Below are positions 1-8,618 of a DNA stretch of 50,124 bases, one piece after another (within the stretch, counting starts at the first letter, position 1; every line of letters starts with the position of its first letter). This stretch comes from Candidatus Saccharimonadota bacterium (GTDB lineage: Bacteria > Patescibacteriota > Saccharimonadia > Saccharimonadales > UBA4665). Location: positions 1 through 50,124 of the forward strand of contig PLYP01000011.1 in assembly GCA_003153395.1 (NCBI GenBank), in the 5' to 3' direction. A program made the translations under genes and the position numbers. A model generated the notes under the pieces. It was not told where the DNA came from and made no database searches. It saw nothing but the letters and a program-made list of their open reading frames with translations.

Positions 1-3000
1 GCCCATACTTCCATCTCTCCGAATCTTTGACCACCATTCTGGGCCTTACCACCTAGAGGCTGCTGAGTAACCATGGTGTATGGTCCAGTGCTTCGGGCAT
101 GGATTTTATCAGCTACCATGTGGTTAAGCTTGATCATGTACATGCTACCAACAGTTGTACGTTCTTTGAACGATTCACCGGTTCGTCCGTCAAATAGCTG
201 TTGCTTACCGTCTTCTGGCAGTCCTGCTTCTTTTAGCAGTGATTCTATTTTAGGAACTGGAACACCATTAAATGAAGGGCTGGTTACTTTCATACCTAAT
301 GCTCGTGCAGCCATACCTAAGTGAGTTTCAAATAACTGACCGACGTTCATTCTGGATGGCACACCAAGCGGGTTAAGAATTATGTCAACAGGAGTTCCGT
401 CTTCCATAAATGGCATATCTTCTTCTGCTAAAATTCGGGCAATAACTCCCTTGTTACCGTGCCTACCACCAAGCTTGTCACCAACTGCAATTTTACGCAT
501 TTGGGCAACGAAAACTTGGATTTGCATAATGACTCCCGCTTTTAGCTCGTGACCATTTTCTCGGCTAAAGACTTTAACCCCGACAACTTTTCCGTGTTTG
601 CCGTTACTCATTCTTTGGGAAGTATCTCTAACTTCCTTAGCTTTTTCACCAAATATTGCTCGCAGTAATCGTTCCTCAGAACTTAATTCCTGCTCACCTT
701 TAGGTGTAATCTTTCCAACTAGAATGTCTCCAGGATGCACTTCGGCACCGATTCTTACAATTCCGTCTTCGTCTAGATGTCTTAGCGTTTCTTCTGATAC
801 GTTTGGAATGTCAGAAGTAACGATTTCAGGACCCAATTTTGTTTCACGGACTTCAATCATAAAGTCAACAATGTGAACTGAGGTTAGGGTATCGTCTTCA
901 ACTAGCTTGCGGCTAATGATGATAGCGTCTTCAAAGTTATATCCGCTCCAAGGCATGAAGGCTGTAATTAGGTCTTTACCTAAAGCTAATTCGCCGTTTT
1001 GAATTGACATACCTTCAATAAGAACGTCCCCAGTCTTAACTTTATCTCCGGCACTAACAACAACTTTCTGGTTAATTGACGTTCCTTCGTTACTTCTTAC
1101 GAATCTTTGCGGTTCGTATGTGATACTTTGTCCGTCGCTGTATTTAACTGTGACTTTTTGAGCAGTCGCAAGCGTAACTTCACCATTTTTCTCAGCTAGC
1201 GTTAGCTGGCCGGTATTACGAGCCGCCTGGCCTTCTAGTCCTGTACCAACGATAGGTGAAGATGGTTGAATTAACGGTACAGCCTGACGTTGCTGGTTAC
1301 TACCCATAAGGCTTCTATATACGTAGTTCTTTTCAATAAAAGGTATTAATCCGGCGCTACTGCCGATAATCTGATTCCTTGAGGCGTCTATATGTGTGAC
1401 GTCATCAGAATCAACTTCACCTGGTTGCAATGAAGTTCTGGCGCTGACACGCTCACTTACAAAGTAACCATTTCCGTCTATTTCGCTACCGCCGCCAGCA
1501 ATAACTGAAGATTCCTCTTCTGCAGCATCTAAGTAAATAACTTCGCCAGTAACTTTAGCTTTAACGGGCCAAGTTGCCTTAGTTTTAACTTTAGTAAGTT
1601 TAGCTGCTTGAGCGGCAGTAATCTTACTACCTTTTTTGACCAACACTTTACCTTTTTCGTCCAGTAAATCACCTCTGGCTATATGGCCGACACTATCTTT
1701 AGCAGCAACGGAGTTCAAAACTTTTCTATAAGGAGTTTCAATAAAGCCGTAGTCATTAACTCGCGCAAAATTAGCCAGGTTAAGAACAAGACCAATGTTT
1801 GCACCTTCAGGAGTTTCAACGGCACATATTCGTCCGTAGTGAGTAGCATGAGCATCTCGAACTTCAAAGCCGGCGCGTTCACGGCTTAATCCGCCTGGGC
1901 CCATGGAGCTCAAACGTCTTTTGTGAGCCAGTTCACTTAACGGATTAATTTGGTCCATAAATTGGCTTAGCTGAGAGCTAGCGAAAAATTCTCGTACCGC
2001 AGCCACAATTGGGCGGGCATTAATTAACTGTCCAGGAGCTACGGTCTCTATTTCGGACATACTCATGCGGTCTTTAGTGTTTCGCTCCATTCGAAGAAGT
2101 CCAATACGAAATTGACGCTGTACTAATTCACCAACGAGTTTCACGCGTCGGTTGGCTAGTGAGTCAATGTCATCAGCTGGTTCTTGAGTATTATTTAGTC
2201 TAATAATTTCAGCAATTATTGCTTCAATGTCTTCTAGGTGCATAACACGGTTGTCACTGGTATTTGGAATGTCTAAGTTAAGCCGCTTATTTATCTTGTA
2301 CCTTCCGACTCGGCTGAAATCAAAACGTTTGAAGTTATAGAACATGTTTTCAATTAAAGACTTAGCGTTATCTACTGTAGCTAAATCACCTGGGCGCAGT
2401 CTTCTATATACTTCGATTAAAGCGTCGTTTTGACCCTTTGTAGGATCTTTATCTAATGTGGCTTGCAGGTAGCTATTTGCACCCGTATCTACATGTTTAA
2501 ATTTTTCATGCATTCTAGTTTCACTAACACCAAGAGCACGCAGTAGAGTCGTAACTGCAATCTTTCGTTTACGGTCGATTTTTACAAATAGTGCACCGGA
2601 TGAGGCTGTTTCAAATTCTAGCCATGCACCACGGCCAGGTATAACTTTAGCTCCGTATAGATTTGTCGATCCGTGCTGGTCGGAAGTAAAGAAAACGCCA
2701 GCTGATCTGATTAGCTGGCTTACTACTACACGTTCGGCGCCATTAATGACGAAAGTTCCCCTGGTTGTCATCCAAGGATAGTCACCTAGGTAAATTTCAG
2801 TTTCCTTAACTTCTCCGGTTACCTTGTTAACAAGCTCAACAGTTGCCATAAGAGGAGCATCATAGCTAACGTTATTTTCTCGAGCCTGACCTTCGGTTAA
2901 CTTTGGATCACCGAAATGATAGTCTTTGAAACTTAGTGATAATTTTCCGCCCGTATAGTCATCTATTGGACTGACTTCGGCGAGTAATTCGCCTAATCCT

Positions 3001-3119
3001 TCTTGGACGAACCACTGAAATGATTTATTTTGATGGTCGACTAGATTTGGTAAATCTAGGACATCATCTTGATTTGTAAACGATACGCGCTGTGTTTTTA
3101 AAGTTGATGCTTTAGGCAT
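1..3119 (-). CDS. rpoB: RNA polymerase beta subunit (3' end outside window)
   Basis: Catalytic beta subunit of DNA-directed RNA polymerase. The reading frame opens at ATG 3119 (MPKASTLKTQRV...) and runs about 1039 codons without a stop to the window edge, so roughly the last hundred residues are missing. Landmarks in order are the N-terminal protrusion and lobe, the rifampicin-binding region (FMDQINPLSELAHKRR, around residues 386-401), RERAGFEVRD and ETPEGANIGL just after it, the GGRHGNKGV active-site segment, and the C-terminal GGKAQNGGQRFGEMEVWA at the edge. The Rif region carries Ile391 and Ala398 where E. coli has N518 and T525. A purine-rich GGGGGAAG lies 11 bases before the start. rpoC would normally follow to the left, outside the window. 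Confidence 0.98.
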   Translation of the reverse strand, partial: MPKASTLKTQRVSFTNQDDVLDLPNLVDHQNKSFQWFVQEGLGELLAEVSPIDDYTGGKLSLSFKDYHFGDPKLTEGQARENNVSYDAPLMATVELVNKVTGEVKETEIYLGDYPWMTTRGTFVINGAERVVVSQLIRSAGVFFTSDQHGSTNLYGAKVIPGRGAWLEFETASSGALFVKIDRKRKIAVTTLLRALGVSETRMHEKFKHVDTGANSYLQATLDKDPTKGQNDALIEVYRRLRPGDLATVDNAKSLIENMFYNFKRFDFSRVGRYKINKRLNLDIPNTSDNRVMHLEDIEAIIAEIIRLNNTQEPADDIDSLANRRVKLVGELVQRQFRIGLLRMERNTKDRMSMSEIETVAPGQLINARPIVAAVREFFASSQLSQFMDQINPLSELAHKRRLSSMGPGGLSRERAGFEVRDAHATHYGRICAVETPEGANIGLVLNLANFARVNDYGFIETPYRKVLNSVAAKDSVGHIARGDLLDEKGKVLVKKGSKITAAQAAKLTKVKTKATWPVKAKVTGEVIYLDAAEEESSVIAGGGSEIDGNGYFVSERVSARTSLQPGEVDSDDVTHIDASRNQIIGSSAGLIPFIEKNYVYRSLMGSNQQRQAVPLIQPSSPIVGTGLEGQAARNTGQLTLAEKNGEVTLATAQKVTVKYSDGQSITYEPQRFVRSNEGTSINQKVVVSAGDKVKTGDVLIEGMSIQNGELALGKDLITAFMPWSGYNFEDAIIISRKLVEDDTLTSVHIVDFMIEVRETKLGPEIVTSDIPNVSEETLRHLDEDGIVRIGAEVHPGDILVGKITPKGEQELSSEERLLRAIFGEKAKEVRDTSQRMSNGKHGKVVGVKVFSRENGHELKAGVIMQIQVFVAQMRKIAVGDKLGGRHGNKGVIARILAEEDMPFMEDGTPVDIILNPLGVPSRMNVGQLFETHLGMAARALGMKVTSPSFNGVPVPKIESLLKEAGLPEDGKQQLFDGRTGESFKERTTVGSMYMIKLNHMVADKIHARSTGPYTMVTQQPLGGKAQNGGQRFGEMEVW

Positions 3120-3130
3120 AAATAAAAATA

Positions 3131-3138
3131 CTTCCCCC
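3131..3138 (-). promoter_or_regulatory. Purine-rich possible ribosome-binding site of rpoB
   Basis: GGGGGAAG on the minus strand, 11 bases upstream of the rpoB ATG. clpC has the similar GGGGGAA at the same distance. The 200-base gap between clpP and rpoB also holds a perfect 10-base palindrome TTCGGCCGAA at 3217-3226 and a GC-rich small hairpin around 3155-3180. I could not assign a convincing rpoB promoter in this gap. Confidence 0.45.
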
Positions 3139-3320
3139 GATTATTGCTTGTATAAATGCACGGCGATTCCTGCCCGCCTGCTGTTTTTTGATTGACTATT
3201 TTTATTTTATTTTGGATTCGGCCGAAGATTCCTAAGACAAGTTTTTAGGCTTTTAATTTAAAGCTCCCTGTGCTTACACTACTTCTTAGAGTAATATTGT
3301 GAGGCAAATGCGGATCAAAG

Positions 3321-3947
3321 TCAACTACTGCTTTTAGGTTTGTCTAGTTTTGGCGGTGTTAAGATTATGTCGTCGACAATTCCGTACTCTTTAGCTTCCT
3401 CGGCGTTAAGCCACTTATCTCGCTCTAGATCTTCGTGAATTTTAGACGCTTTTTGACCAGTGTTCTGGGCCATAATGTCTTCCAGCAACTTCTTAATCCG
3501 GAGTGATTCTTTTAAATCAATCTCTTGATCGGTTACTTTACCTCGAGTACCTGAAGACGGTTGATGAATCATGACGGTGGCGTGAGGAAGAATAAACCTT
3601 TTGCCTTTAGTTCCGCTACTTAGCAGAAATGCGGCCGCTGATGCCTGAACGCCGATACCCACTGTTTGAATATCGTTAGTAACGAATTTCATGGTGTCAT
3701 AAACTGCTAGGGCGTCATATACACTTCCGCCTGGACTATTTATATAAAAGTATATGTCTTTTTTGGCGTTCTCTGACTGAAGAAATAACAGTTGAGCGAC
3801 AATAATGTTAGCACTTGCTTCGTTAACGTCACTGCCAAGGAAAATTATTCGGTCTTTTAATAGACGACTGTATATGTCGTAGGCTCTCTCGTAACGGCCT
3901 TCGCTTTCTATAACTGTAGGGATCAAAACTTGGCTTATCATACTCAT
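3321..3947 (-). CDS. clpP: ATP-dependent Clp protease proteolytic subunit
   Basis: Serine peptidase (family S14) that forms the tetradecameric barrel of Clp proteases and degrades proteins fed in by an unfoldase such as ClpC, encoded about 15 kb away. It has 208 residues, normal for the family. The triad is readable: Ser103 in [10 protein letters not shown], His128 in MIHQP and Asp177 in [18 protein letters not shown] (68-79) is the usual oxyanion-hole strand. The residues around the nucleophile (QASAA) differ from the common QAASMG. The gene ends in TGA. The first ATG (3947) lies only 7 bases after a perfect -10 box, so the mRNA is probably leaderless. ATG 3941 is the alternative start. A CIRCE operator overlaps the promoter. 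Confidence 0.97.
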   Translation of the reverse strand: MSMISQVLIPTVIESEGRYERAYDIYSRLLKDRIIFLGSDVNEASANIIVAQLLFLQSENAKKDIYFYINSPGGSVYDALAVYDTMKFVTNDIQTVGIGVQASAAAFLLSSGTKGKRFILPHATVMIHQPSSGTRGKVTDQEIDLKESLRIKKLLEDIMAQNTGQKASKIHEDLERDKWLNAEEAKEYGIVDDIILTPPKLDKPKSSS

Positions 3948-3954
3948 GTAATAA

Positions 3955-3983
3955 ATTATAAATCAGCTTTTAGCACTCGTCAA
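3955..3983 (-). promoter_or_regulatory. clpP promoter
   Basis: Minus-strand -35 TTGACG (3978-3983), a 17-base spacer and -10 TATAAT (3955-3960). The predicted +1 is at 3947-3949, at or within two bases of the clpP ATG. The -35 box lies inside the CIRCE operator. Confidence 0.85.
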
Positions 3984-3996
3984 GTAAGAGTGCTAA
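3970..3996. promoter_or_regulatory. CIRCE operator (HrcA site) at clpP
   Basis: Perfect consensus inverted repeat: TTAGCACTC, a 9-base spacer, then GAGTGCTAA. CIRCE is the known binding site of the heat-shock repressor HrcA. It sits between the tig stop codon (3999-4001) and the clpP -10 box and contains the -35 hexamer, so bound HrcA should block RNA polymerase directly. No hrcA gene is in the window. Confidence 0.95.
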
Positions 3997-3998
3997 TT

Positions 3999-5294
3999 TT
4001 AGTTACTAGGCTTCTTCGACGCGTAAGTTCTTAGCCTGTCCAATGTTTTCTCTATCATTAACCGACTAGTTAAATCACGTCTATTTTCGGGTTGGTCTAG
4101 CTCTTTTTGCATAGCTGGATCCTGATACTGAGTCTTTAGCAGTACAATTCTGGTTTCTAGTTCTTCTGGAGTTACAGATATTTTTTCCTTTTCGGCAATC
4201 TCACCTAACAGCAAGCCGCTTTTTATTCTTTCCTCAGCAATTGGCCTCTGTCTTTCGTGGTGCTCTTCTTCTGTTACCTTTTCGGCGTCTAAATGTTCTT
4301 GCCAGGTTTGACCCCTATAGACTAAGTTTCTTTTCTCTTCTTCTTCCATTCGATCAATTTCTTGATTAACTAAGCTTTTTGGGATATCGACGTGGCTGCT
4401 GTCGGAGATCGCTTTTAAAACCTCATTATCGTATTGCTGATCAGCTTCACGCTTCTTTTCTGCTATAAGTTGCTTTTTAGCATCCACTTTCAATTCTTCA
4501 AAAGTTTTAAATGGCCCTAGACTGGCCGCAAACTTGTCATCAGCTTTAGGTTTTACGAGTTCACAAACTTTTTTAATCGTAATATCGAAACTTACTTTGC
4601 GTCCTTGAAGCTCTGGTGCAGCATAATCTATAGGGAAAGTTATGGTAAAACTCTTAGATTCATTTGCTTTTAATCCGACTAGTTTTTCTTCGAACCCCGG
4701 AATAAAGGAATTACTGCCTATAACTAGTGGGTAGTCCTGACTTTCAGCGCCAGCAATAGGATCTTTTGTTTTAAGATCCACACCCTTAAAATCTAAAATG
4801 ACTTCATCACCGTCTTTAACTACTCTTTTTACTTCTTTCTTCTCAGCCGCTCTTGATAGTAGATTATCTATAATTGCATTTACGTCTTTAGCTGTAACCT
4901 CTGCTTTTTTAGGAGCTACCTTGACAGTTTTATAATCTGCCAGGCGCACTTCGCCAACTACTTCGACATCAGCCGTAAATTCCATAGTTGAGAAAGGGAC
5001 AAATTTAGTGATAGAAATTTCAGGTTGGTTTATCACTCTTATTTTTTCGTGAACTATAGCTTGTTCGAAAAGTTGATTAACGCTGTCATTTAAAAATTCG
5101 TTTTGAAGAGTTGCTGGGTTTATCTGCTTTTCAATTAAATTAACAGGCGCGTGACCGGCTCTAAAACCGGGGACTTTAATATCACCGCTTAGTTTCTTTA
5201 GTACTATAGATTTAATACTATCTAGCTCGCTTTTATCTGCAATAACTGTCAGCTTAATTTCCGTAGGGCTAATATTTTCACGCTTAATCTGCAT
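3999..5294 (-). CDS. tig: Trigger factor, ribosome-associated chaperone
   Basis: Folding chaperone that docks at the ribosomal exit tunnel and has peptidyl-prolyl isomerase activity. At 431 residues it is full length. Order: N-terminal ribosome-binding domain with the docking signature GFRAGHAP (43-50), an FKBP-type PPIase domain (about 155-250, from DGDEVILDFKG to SFTITFP), then the helical C-terminal substrate-binding arms. The start at 5294 is preceded by an extended -10 (TGATAGCAT) with only 8 bases between. Its stop codon lies 2 bases from the clpP CIRCE element. It may also be read from hisS through the 154-aa gene, since the gap is only 23 bases. Confidence 0.95.
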   Translation of the reverse strand: MQIKRENISPTEIKLTVIADKSELDSIKSIVLKKLSGDIKVPGFRAGHAPVNLIEKQINPATLQNEFLNDSVNQLFEQAIVHEKIRVINQPEISITKFVPFSTMEFTADVEVVGEVRLADYKTVKVAPKKAEVTAKDVNAIIDNLLSRAAEKKEVKRVVKDGDEVILDFKGVDLKTKDPIAGAESQDYPLVIGSNSFIPGFEEKLVGLKANESKSFTITFPIDYAAPELQGRKVSFDITIKKVCELVKPKADDKFAASLGPFKTFEELKVDAKKQLIAEKKREADQQYDNEVLKAISDSSHVDIPKSLVNQEIDRMEEEEKRNLVYRGQTWQEHLDAEKVTEEEHHERQRPIAEERIKSGLLLGEIAEKEKISVTPEELETRIVLLKTQYQDPAMQKELDQPENRRDLTSRLMIEKTLDRLRTYASKKPSN

Positions 5295-5302
5295 AGGGCT
5301 CT

Positions 5303-5311
5303 ATGCTATCA
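5303..5311 (-). promoter_or_regulatory. Extended -10 element before tig
   Basis: TGA-TAGCAT on the minus strand, 8 bases from the tig ATG. No clear -35 box. It would give a leader of about 2 bases. It lies in the short gap behind the 154-aa gene. Confidence 0.45.
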
Positions 5312-5317
5312 GATAGC

Positions 5318-5782
5318 TTATTTTTTTGCTAGCGAAAGTATTGGTATCAAAATAGAAATCGCTGCAAAGAACCAGGCAGCCTCTACCCATGCGCCAATTG
5401 GTCGTTGGAACCACTGAATATTAGAAGCGAATTTATCAAATAAATTAGGCCGCCACTTTTTATTATTTTTTACAGCTCTATATTTCCTTATCCATAGAAA
5501 ATCAGGAGATGCAGCTAAAAACGCACATAGAGCAGCTAGCTGCCAATGAGTTGGCTGAACTATAGCTATAACTAAAACGATCAAGAAACATATACTGGCT
5601 TCTACAATAAGATAATTTTTAAACCACTTCTTTTTTAAAGAACCCTCTTTATCCCGGGCACCAAAGTGAGGCAAAGCGTCACATATAAAATGGGATAGGA
5701 CAGAAGCGGGAATAGCGATAACTGGAATGCCTACAAGCAGACCTATAGTTGCCCCAGTTAATGCATGATTTGTAGCTGTCAT
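5318..5782 (-). CDS. YdjM-like integral membrane protein
   Basis: A 154-residue membrane protein with about four hydrophobic segments (near 10-33, 58-78, 80-96 and 130-150). Its N-terminus has a metal-site-like pattern: His6 in TNHALTG, then SHFICDALPHFG with His31, Asp35 and His39. This resembles the YdjM/LexA-regulated membrane-bound metal-dependent hydrolase family, whose substrate is unknown. The start at 5782 is 3 bases past the hisS stop, so the two genes are probably co-transcribed and translationally coupled. Family assignment is from motif resemblance only. Confidence 0.75.
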   Translation of the reverse strand: MTATNHALTGATIGLLVGIPVIAIPASVLSHFICDALPHFGARDKEGSLKKKWFKNYLIVEASICFLIVLVIAIVQPTHWQLAALCAFLAASPDFLWIRKYRAVKNNKKWRPNLFDKFASNIQWFQRPIGAWVEAAWFFAAISILIPILSLAKK

Positions 5783-5785
5783 TTT

Positions 5786-7078
5786 TTATTGAAGTGCCTT
5801 AATAACATCGTTAATGCTTAGCTCTTCTTCTTTACCAGAACTGAGAGTTTTGAGCTTATATTTCTGCGTCCTGACTTCATTTTCGCCGATAATCATTACT
5901 TTATCTACGCCTTTTTTAGAAGCGCTCTTTAGTTGGTCGCCAATTTTTTTGCCGGTGTAATCTATGGCTACTTTTATCCCGCTATCTCTTAATTTCTTAG
6001 CTAGTCCGTTTACTGCTTCTGACGTATTACCAATTTGAGCTACGTACACATCTGTTTCGGTGCTTAGGGTAGGAAGCAAGTGGTGGATTTGCAAGAAATT
6101 ATAAAGAGTTACGTCGCCCCAGCCGAAACCGACAGTAGGCACAGGCTCTACTCCAAACAATCCTACTAAACCGTCATATCTTCCTCCGCCCATCATAGAG
6201 CGGTTATTATTGGGATCTAGGTCATATGCTTCAAATACAATACCGGTATAGTAGTCAAAACCGCGCATTAATGTTGGATCAAATATGACTCTTTCAGTTC
6301 CACTTCTTTTTAATCTTTTTAGAAGATCATTTAACTCTTTATAAGATGAGTGTTTTTTAATATCTTCAGAAAGTTTACTAATGTCTTTTGAGCTAAGAAT
6401 TACTAGTAGCTTTTCGGCAAAACCCTTTTCTTTTTCTTTAGAAGTTAAGCATTCATCTAGCTTAGTAATGAAGGTATTTCTTTCCATCTTATGCATACGG
6501 TCGATTAGTTTTAAGACGTTATGCTGACTTTTTTTACTAAGCTTCAGATAATCATTCAGAATATAATTAGTTAGAGCTCGGTTATTAACACGTATCTCGT
6601 ACATAGACTCATCCGCACCAAAGCTTTTGAATATATCGTCGATCAGGGAAATTAGCTCTATTTCGGCGTCTGAACTCTGAACGCCAAAAATATCGACATT
6701 AAGCTGCCAATGCTCGCGTAATCTACCTCTTTGTGGTCGTTCGTATCGCCAAAGGTTAGGTATGCTGTACCATCGAAGCGGATAGCTAAGCTCCTGACGT
6801 TTTCCAGCTACTAGTCGGCTTACCGATGGCGTCATTTCTGGCCTTATGACAACTTTACGTTTACCTCTGTCTTCAAAGACATATGTCTGTTCTTTGACAA
6901 TTTCATCTCCAGTTTTTGCTAAATAAATTTCTAGAGGCTCTAGTATTGGAGCATCGTACTCTTCATAACCATAACTTTCTACAATCTCACGCCATTTTTC
7001 AAAGAGAAATTTTTGGAATCTTTTGTCTTCGGGATAGAAGTCTCTAGCTCCCTTATATGGTTTTGTTGATAATGCCAT
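5786..7078 (-). CDS. hisS: Histidyl-tRNA synthetase
   Basis: Class II aminoacyl-tRNA synthetase that charges tRNA-His. At 430 residues it has normal length. Motif 2 is in RYERPQRGRLREHWQLN, the histidine-specific loop is RGFDYYTGIVFEAY, and motif 3 is in GGGRYDGLVGLFG with VPTVGFGWGD after it. The last ~95 residues are the anticodon-binding domain (DVYVAQIGN... to the end). It leads a likely operon with the 154-aa membrane protein and possibly tig. Its promoter (TTACTA, 17 bases, TATAAT) leaves a leader of only about 6 bases. Confidence 0.97.
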   Translation of the reverse strand: MALSTKPYKGARDFYPEDKRFQKFLFEKWREIVESYGYEEYDAPILEPLEIYLAKTGDEIVKEQTYVFEDRGKRKVVIRPEMTPSVSRLVAGKRQELSYPLRWYSIPNLWRYERPQRGRLREHWQLNVDIFGVQSSDAEIELISLIDDIFKSFGADESMYEIRVNNRALTNYILNDYLKLSKKSQHNVLKLIDRMHKMERNTFITKLDECLTSKEKEKGFAEKLLVILSSKDISKLSEDIKKHSSYKELNDLLKRLKRSGTERVIFDPTLMRGFDYYTGIVFEAYDLDPNNNRSMMGGGRYDGLVGLFGVEPVPTVGFGWGDVTLYNFLQIHHLLPTLSTETDVYVAQIGNTSEAVNGLAKKLRDSGIKVAIDYTGKKIGDQLKSASKKGVDKVMIIGENEVRTQKYKLKTLSSGKEEELSINDVIKALQ

Positions 7079-7090
7079 AGCTTATTAGTC

Positions 7091-7119
7091 ATTATAGATT
7101 ACTTTTACGGTATTAGTAA
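7091..7119 (-). promoter_or_regulatory. hisS promoter
   Basis: Minus strand -35 TTACTA (7114-7119), 17-base spacer, -10 TATAAT (7091-7096). The start codon is 12 bases beyond the -10 box, so the predicted leader is about 6 bases. Confidence 0.7.
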
Positions 7120-7148
7120 TATTCTAACCTTGATGCAGGCTACTTTAT

Positions 7149-7463
7149 TTAATTGTCTTTTATACTTTTTCTTTCCTGCCGTGATGAAGGATTTATGCCA
7201 TGAAGGAATAAAACTCTTCTAATATGTCTAGCTTCTTTTATTTCTGTGCCTCTTCTTATGCTTGTCACTTTTTGTGGTAATCCTACTGAATCTAATGCAT
7301 CTGTAGGCAAACCAAGCGCCACTTCGCTTGTCATTCCATCATGCCGTGGTCTTGTTCCCGGGATTGCTATTCCTACTAGAGAGAAAGTCGTATTAATTGC
7401 AAATCCGGCAATATCTTTTATTATTCCTATTGTTTTATTTGGCGATAATATTTCAGGAACCAA
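7149..7463 (-). CDS. Hypothetical protein, 104 aa, TTG start
   Basis: I do not recognise this protein. It starts at TTG 7463 (VPEILSPNKTIG...), 8 bases after a strong Shine-Dalgarno GGGAGG (7472-7477). That is the main reason to call it real and to prefer it over the overlapping frame on the opposite strand. One moderately hydrophobic stretch (about 14-34, IAGFAINTTFSLVGIAI) is followed by a charged C-terminus rich in Arg and Lys. It stands alone between hisS and the next small gene, and a -10-like TATAAA lies just upstream of the RBS. No function can be suggested. Confidence 0.6.
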   Translation of the reverse strand: MVPEILSPNKTIGIIKDIAGFAINTTFSLVGIAIPGTRPRHDGMTSEVALGLPTDALDSVGLPQKVTSIRRGTEIKEARHIRRVLFLHGINPSSRQERKSIKDN

Positions 7464-7471
7464 TATACAGA

Positions 7472-7477
7472 CCTCCC
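7472..7477 (-). promoter_or_regulatory. Shine-Dalgarno site deciding the 104-aa gene start
   Basis: GGGAGG on the minus strand, 8 bases before the TTG start at 7463. One of the clearest ribosome-binding sites in a window where many genes have none. Confidence 0.65.
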
Positions 7478-7630
7478 GAAATTTATATTTTAATGAATCT
7501 AAATATGTTCTATAGTATTTCGCTAAAGTAACGACTGTACTGAAGTAAGATTAGTTCGTTAGTGATAATTTATCAGTAATATATCTAACTTTTGATTAAG
7601 CAGCTCAACAAATATATTAGGATGAGGCTT

Positions 7631-7939
7631 CTATCCCCCCAAGCCGATTTGCCTAGCAAGCGTTTGTGTATCAGGTATTTTTTCAGGTACTAAACTAGGT
7701 TCGTACATTCCCGGAATTGGTTCATGTAGAAAGGCTCTTGCATTATTGATAGCAAGCCTACCAAATACACTGGCTACACCAAGCTCGGCTGGCATACCTA
7801 TCTCAGCTACTATCACTAAACTTTTATTATGCAAGGCTTGCAATAACGTTATACCCGCCATTCCAAGCACGCTGATTGTAGCAGCAGCATCCCGTGCAAA
7901 GTTTAACGCGTAATCTTCTCGAGAGGGCATTCTGTTCAT
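7631..7939 (-). CDS. Hypothetical protein, 102 aa
   Basis: Unrecognised small protein. It has a hydrophobic central part (about 17-62, with TISVLGMAGITLL and LVIVAEIGMP) and a Pro-rich tail (EPIPGMYEPSLVPEKIPD), so it may be membrane-associated. It starts at ATG 7939 (MNRMPSRE); the ATG three codons on is an alternative. It lies immediately downstream of tRNA-Leu on the same strand. No homology is visible to the neighbouring 104-aa protein beyond similar size and a central hydrophobic patch. Confidence 0.55.
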   Translation of the reverse strand: MNRMPSREDYALNFARDAAATISVLGMAGITLLQALHNKSLVIVAEIGMPAELGVASVFGRLAINNARAFLHEPIPGMYEPSLVPEKIPDTQTLARQIGLGG

Positions 7940-7967
7940 AAAAATACTAACTTAGTAAAGTCCTGAA

Positions 7968-8052
7968 TGGTGCGGATGAGAGGACTTGAACCTCCACGCC
8001 TTGCGGCACTAGCTCCTAAGGCTAGCGTGTCTACCAATTCCACCACATCCGC
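7968..8052 (-). tRNA. tRNA-Leu (anticodon UAG)
   Basis: An 85-base class II tRNA with encoded CCA. The 7-bp acceptor GCGGATG pairs with CATCCGC, followed by discriminator A and CCA. The anticodon stem CTAGC/GCTAG encloses loop CTTAGGA, giving anticodon TAG. A long variable arm (TGCCGCAAGGCGT) and a GGTTCAAGTCC T-arm fit leucine. It decodes CUA/CUN codons. It lies 31 bases beyond rsmD on the same strand and could be processed from that transcript. Confidence 0.97.
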
Positions 8053-8083
8053 GTATTTACTACTCTTACTTCAGTCACGTATT

Positions 8084-8617
8084 TTATCTAACTTTTTGAT
8101 AAAAAACTAGCTGCGCATCTCCGTATGACTTATTTTTAACTATTTCCAGGTCCTTTAGTTTTAAGGGTTTCATGTTTCCTGGCCAGGATAAAACAATTGT
8201 GCTGTCATCTTTTATATGTCTGTTTAATTTTTCTACTTCTTTATATGGCAGATCGCTGTAGGGAGGATCTGCTATTACGATATCGAATTTTTGTTTTTCG
8301 TTTCTGGTGCTCCAGCTATTAAAAAAAGCTTTAGTGGCTTTCACTTTGTGCTCAATTCCCAGAGTTTTTATATTGTCTTTAATAATATTATGGGCAGTTT
8401 TATTGGACTCAATAGTCGTAGCAGATTCGGCGCCTCGGCTAATAGCCTCAATTGCTAGAGCTCCGCTTCCAGCAAAAACGTCCAAAACGCTAAGACCTTT
8501 AATGTCTCCTAACGAATTAAATAGCCCGCCCCGCACTCGCTCACTCATTGGATGCGTTCTAAAGGCTTTAGGACTATAAAAGTTCCGGCCACCTAAGTAC
8601 CCAGCTATTACTCTCAT
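8084..8617 (-). CDS. rsmD: 16S rRNA (guanine-N2)-methyltransferase RsmD family
   Basis: A Rossmann-fold SAM methyltransferase that in E. coli methylates G966 of 16S rRNA. At 177 residues it has typical length. The N-terminal RVIAGYLGGR and SERVRGGLFNSL are family-typical. The SAM-binding motif I is LDVFAGSGALAIEA (45-58) and the catalytic motif is IADPPY (115-120). The start at 8617 is one base past the stop of the 261-aa gene, so it is the third gene of a recG-(261 aa)-rsmD operon. Confidence 0.92.
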   Translation of the reverse strand: MRVIAGYLGGRNFYSPKAFRTHPMSERVRGGLFNSLGDIKGLSVLDVFAGSGALAIEAISRGAESATTIESNKTAHNIIKDNIKTLGIEHKVKATKAFFNSWSTRNEKQKFDIVIADPPYSDLPYKEVEKLNRHIKDDSTIVLSWPGNMKPLKLKDLEIVKNKSYGDAQLVFYQKVR

Positions 8618-8618
8618 T

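Noticed and set aside
598-876. Long open frame antisense to rpoB and similar frames antisense to recG, clpC, dnaE and others
   Set aside because: They lie fully inside well-identified conserved genes, lack family features and have no promoter or RBS support.
3120-3320. rpoB promoter candidates such as TTGATC-16-TATTAC and TTGTCT with a distant TAAAAT
   Set aside because: Matches are poor or the spacing is wrong, so no single promoter can be defended.
7246-7515. Open frame on the + strand opposite the 104-aa gene
   Set aside because: It has no ribosome-binding site or promoter, while the minus-strand frame has a strong GGGAGG before its TTG start.
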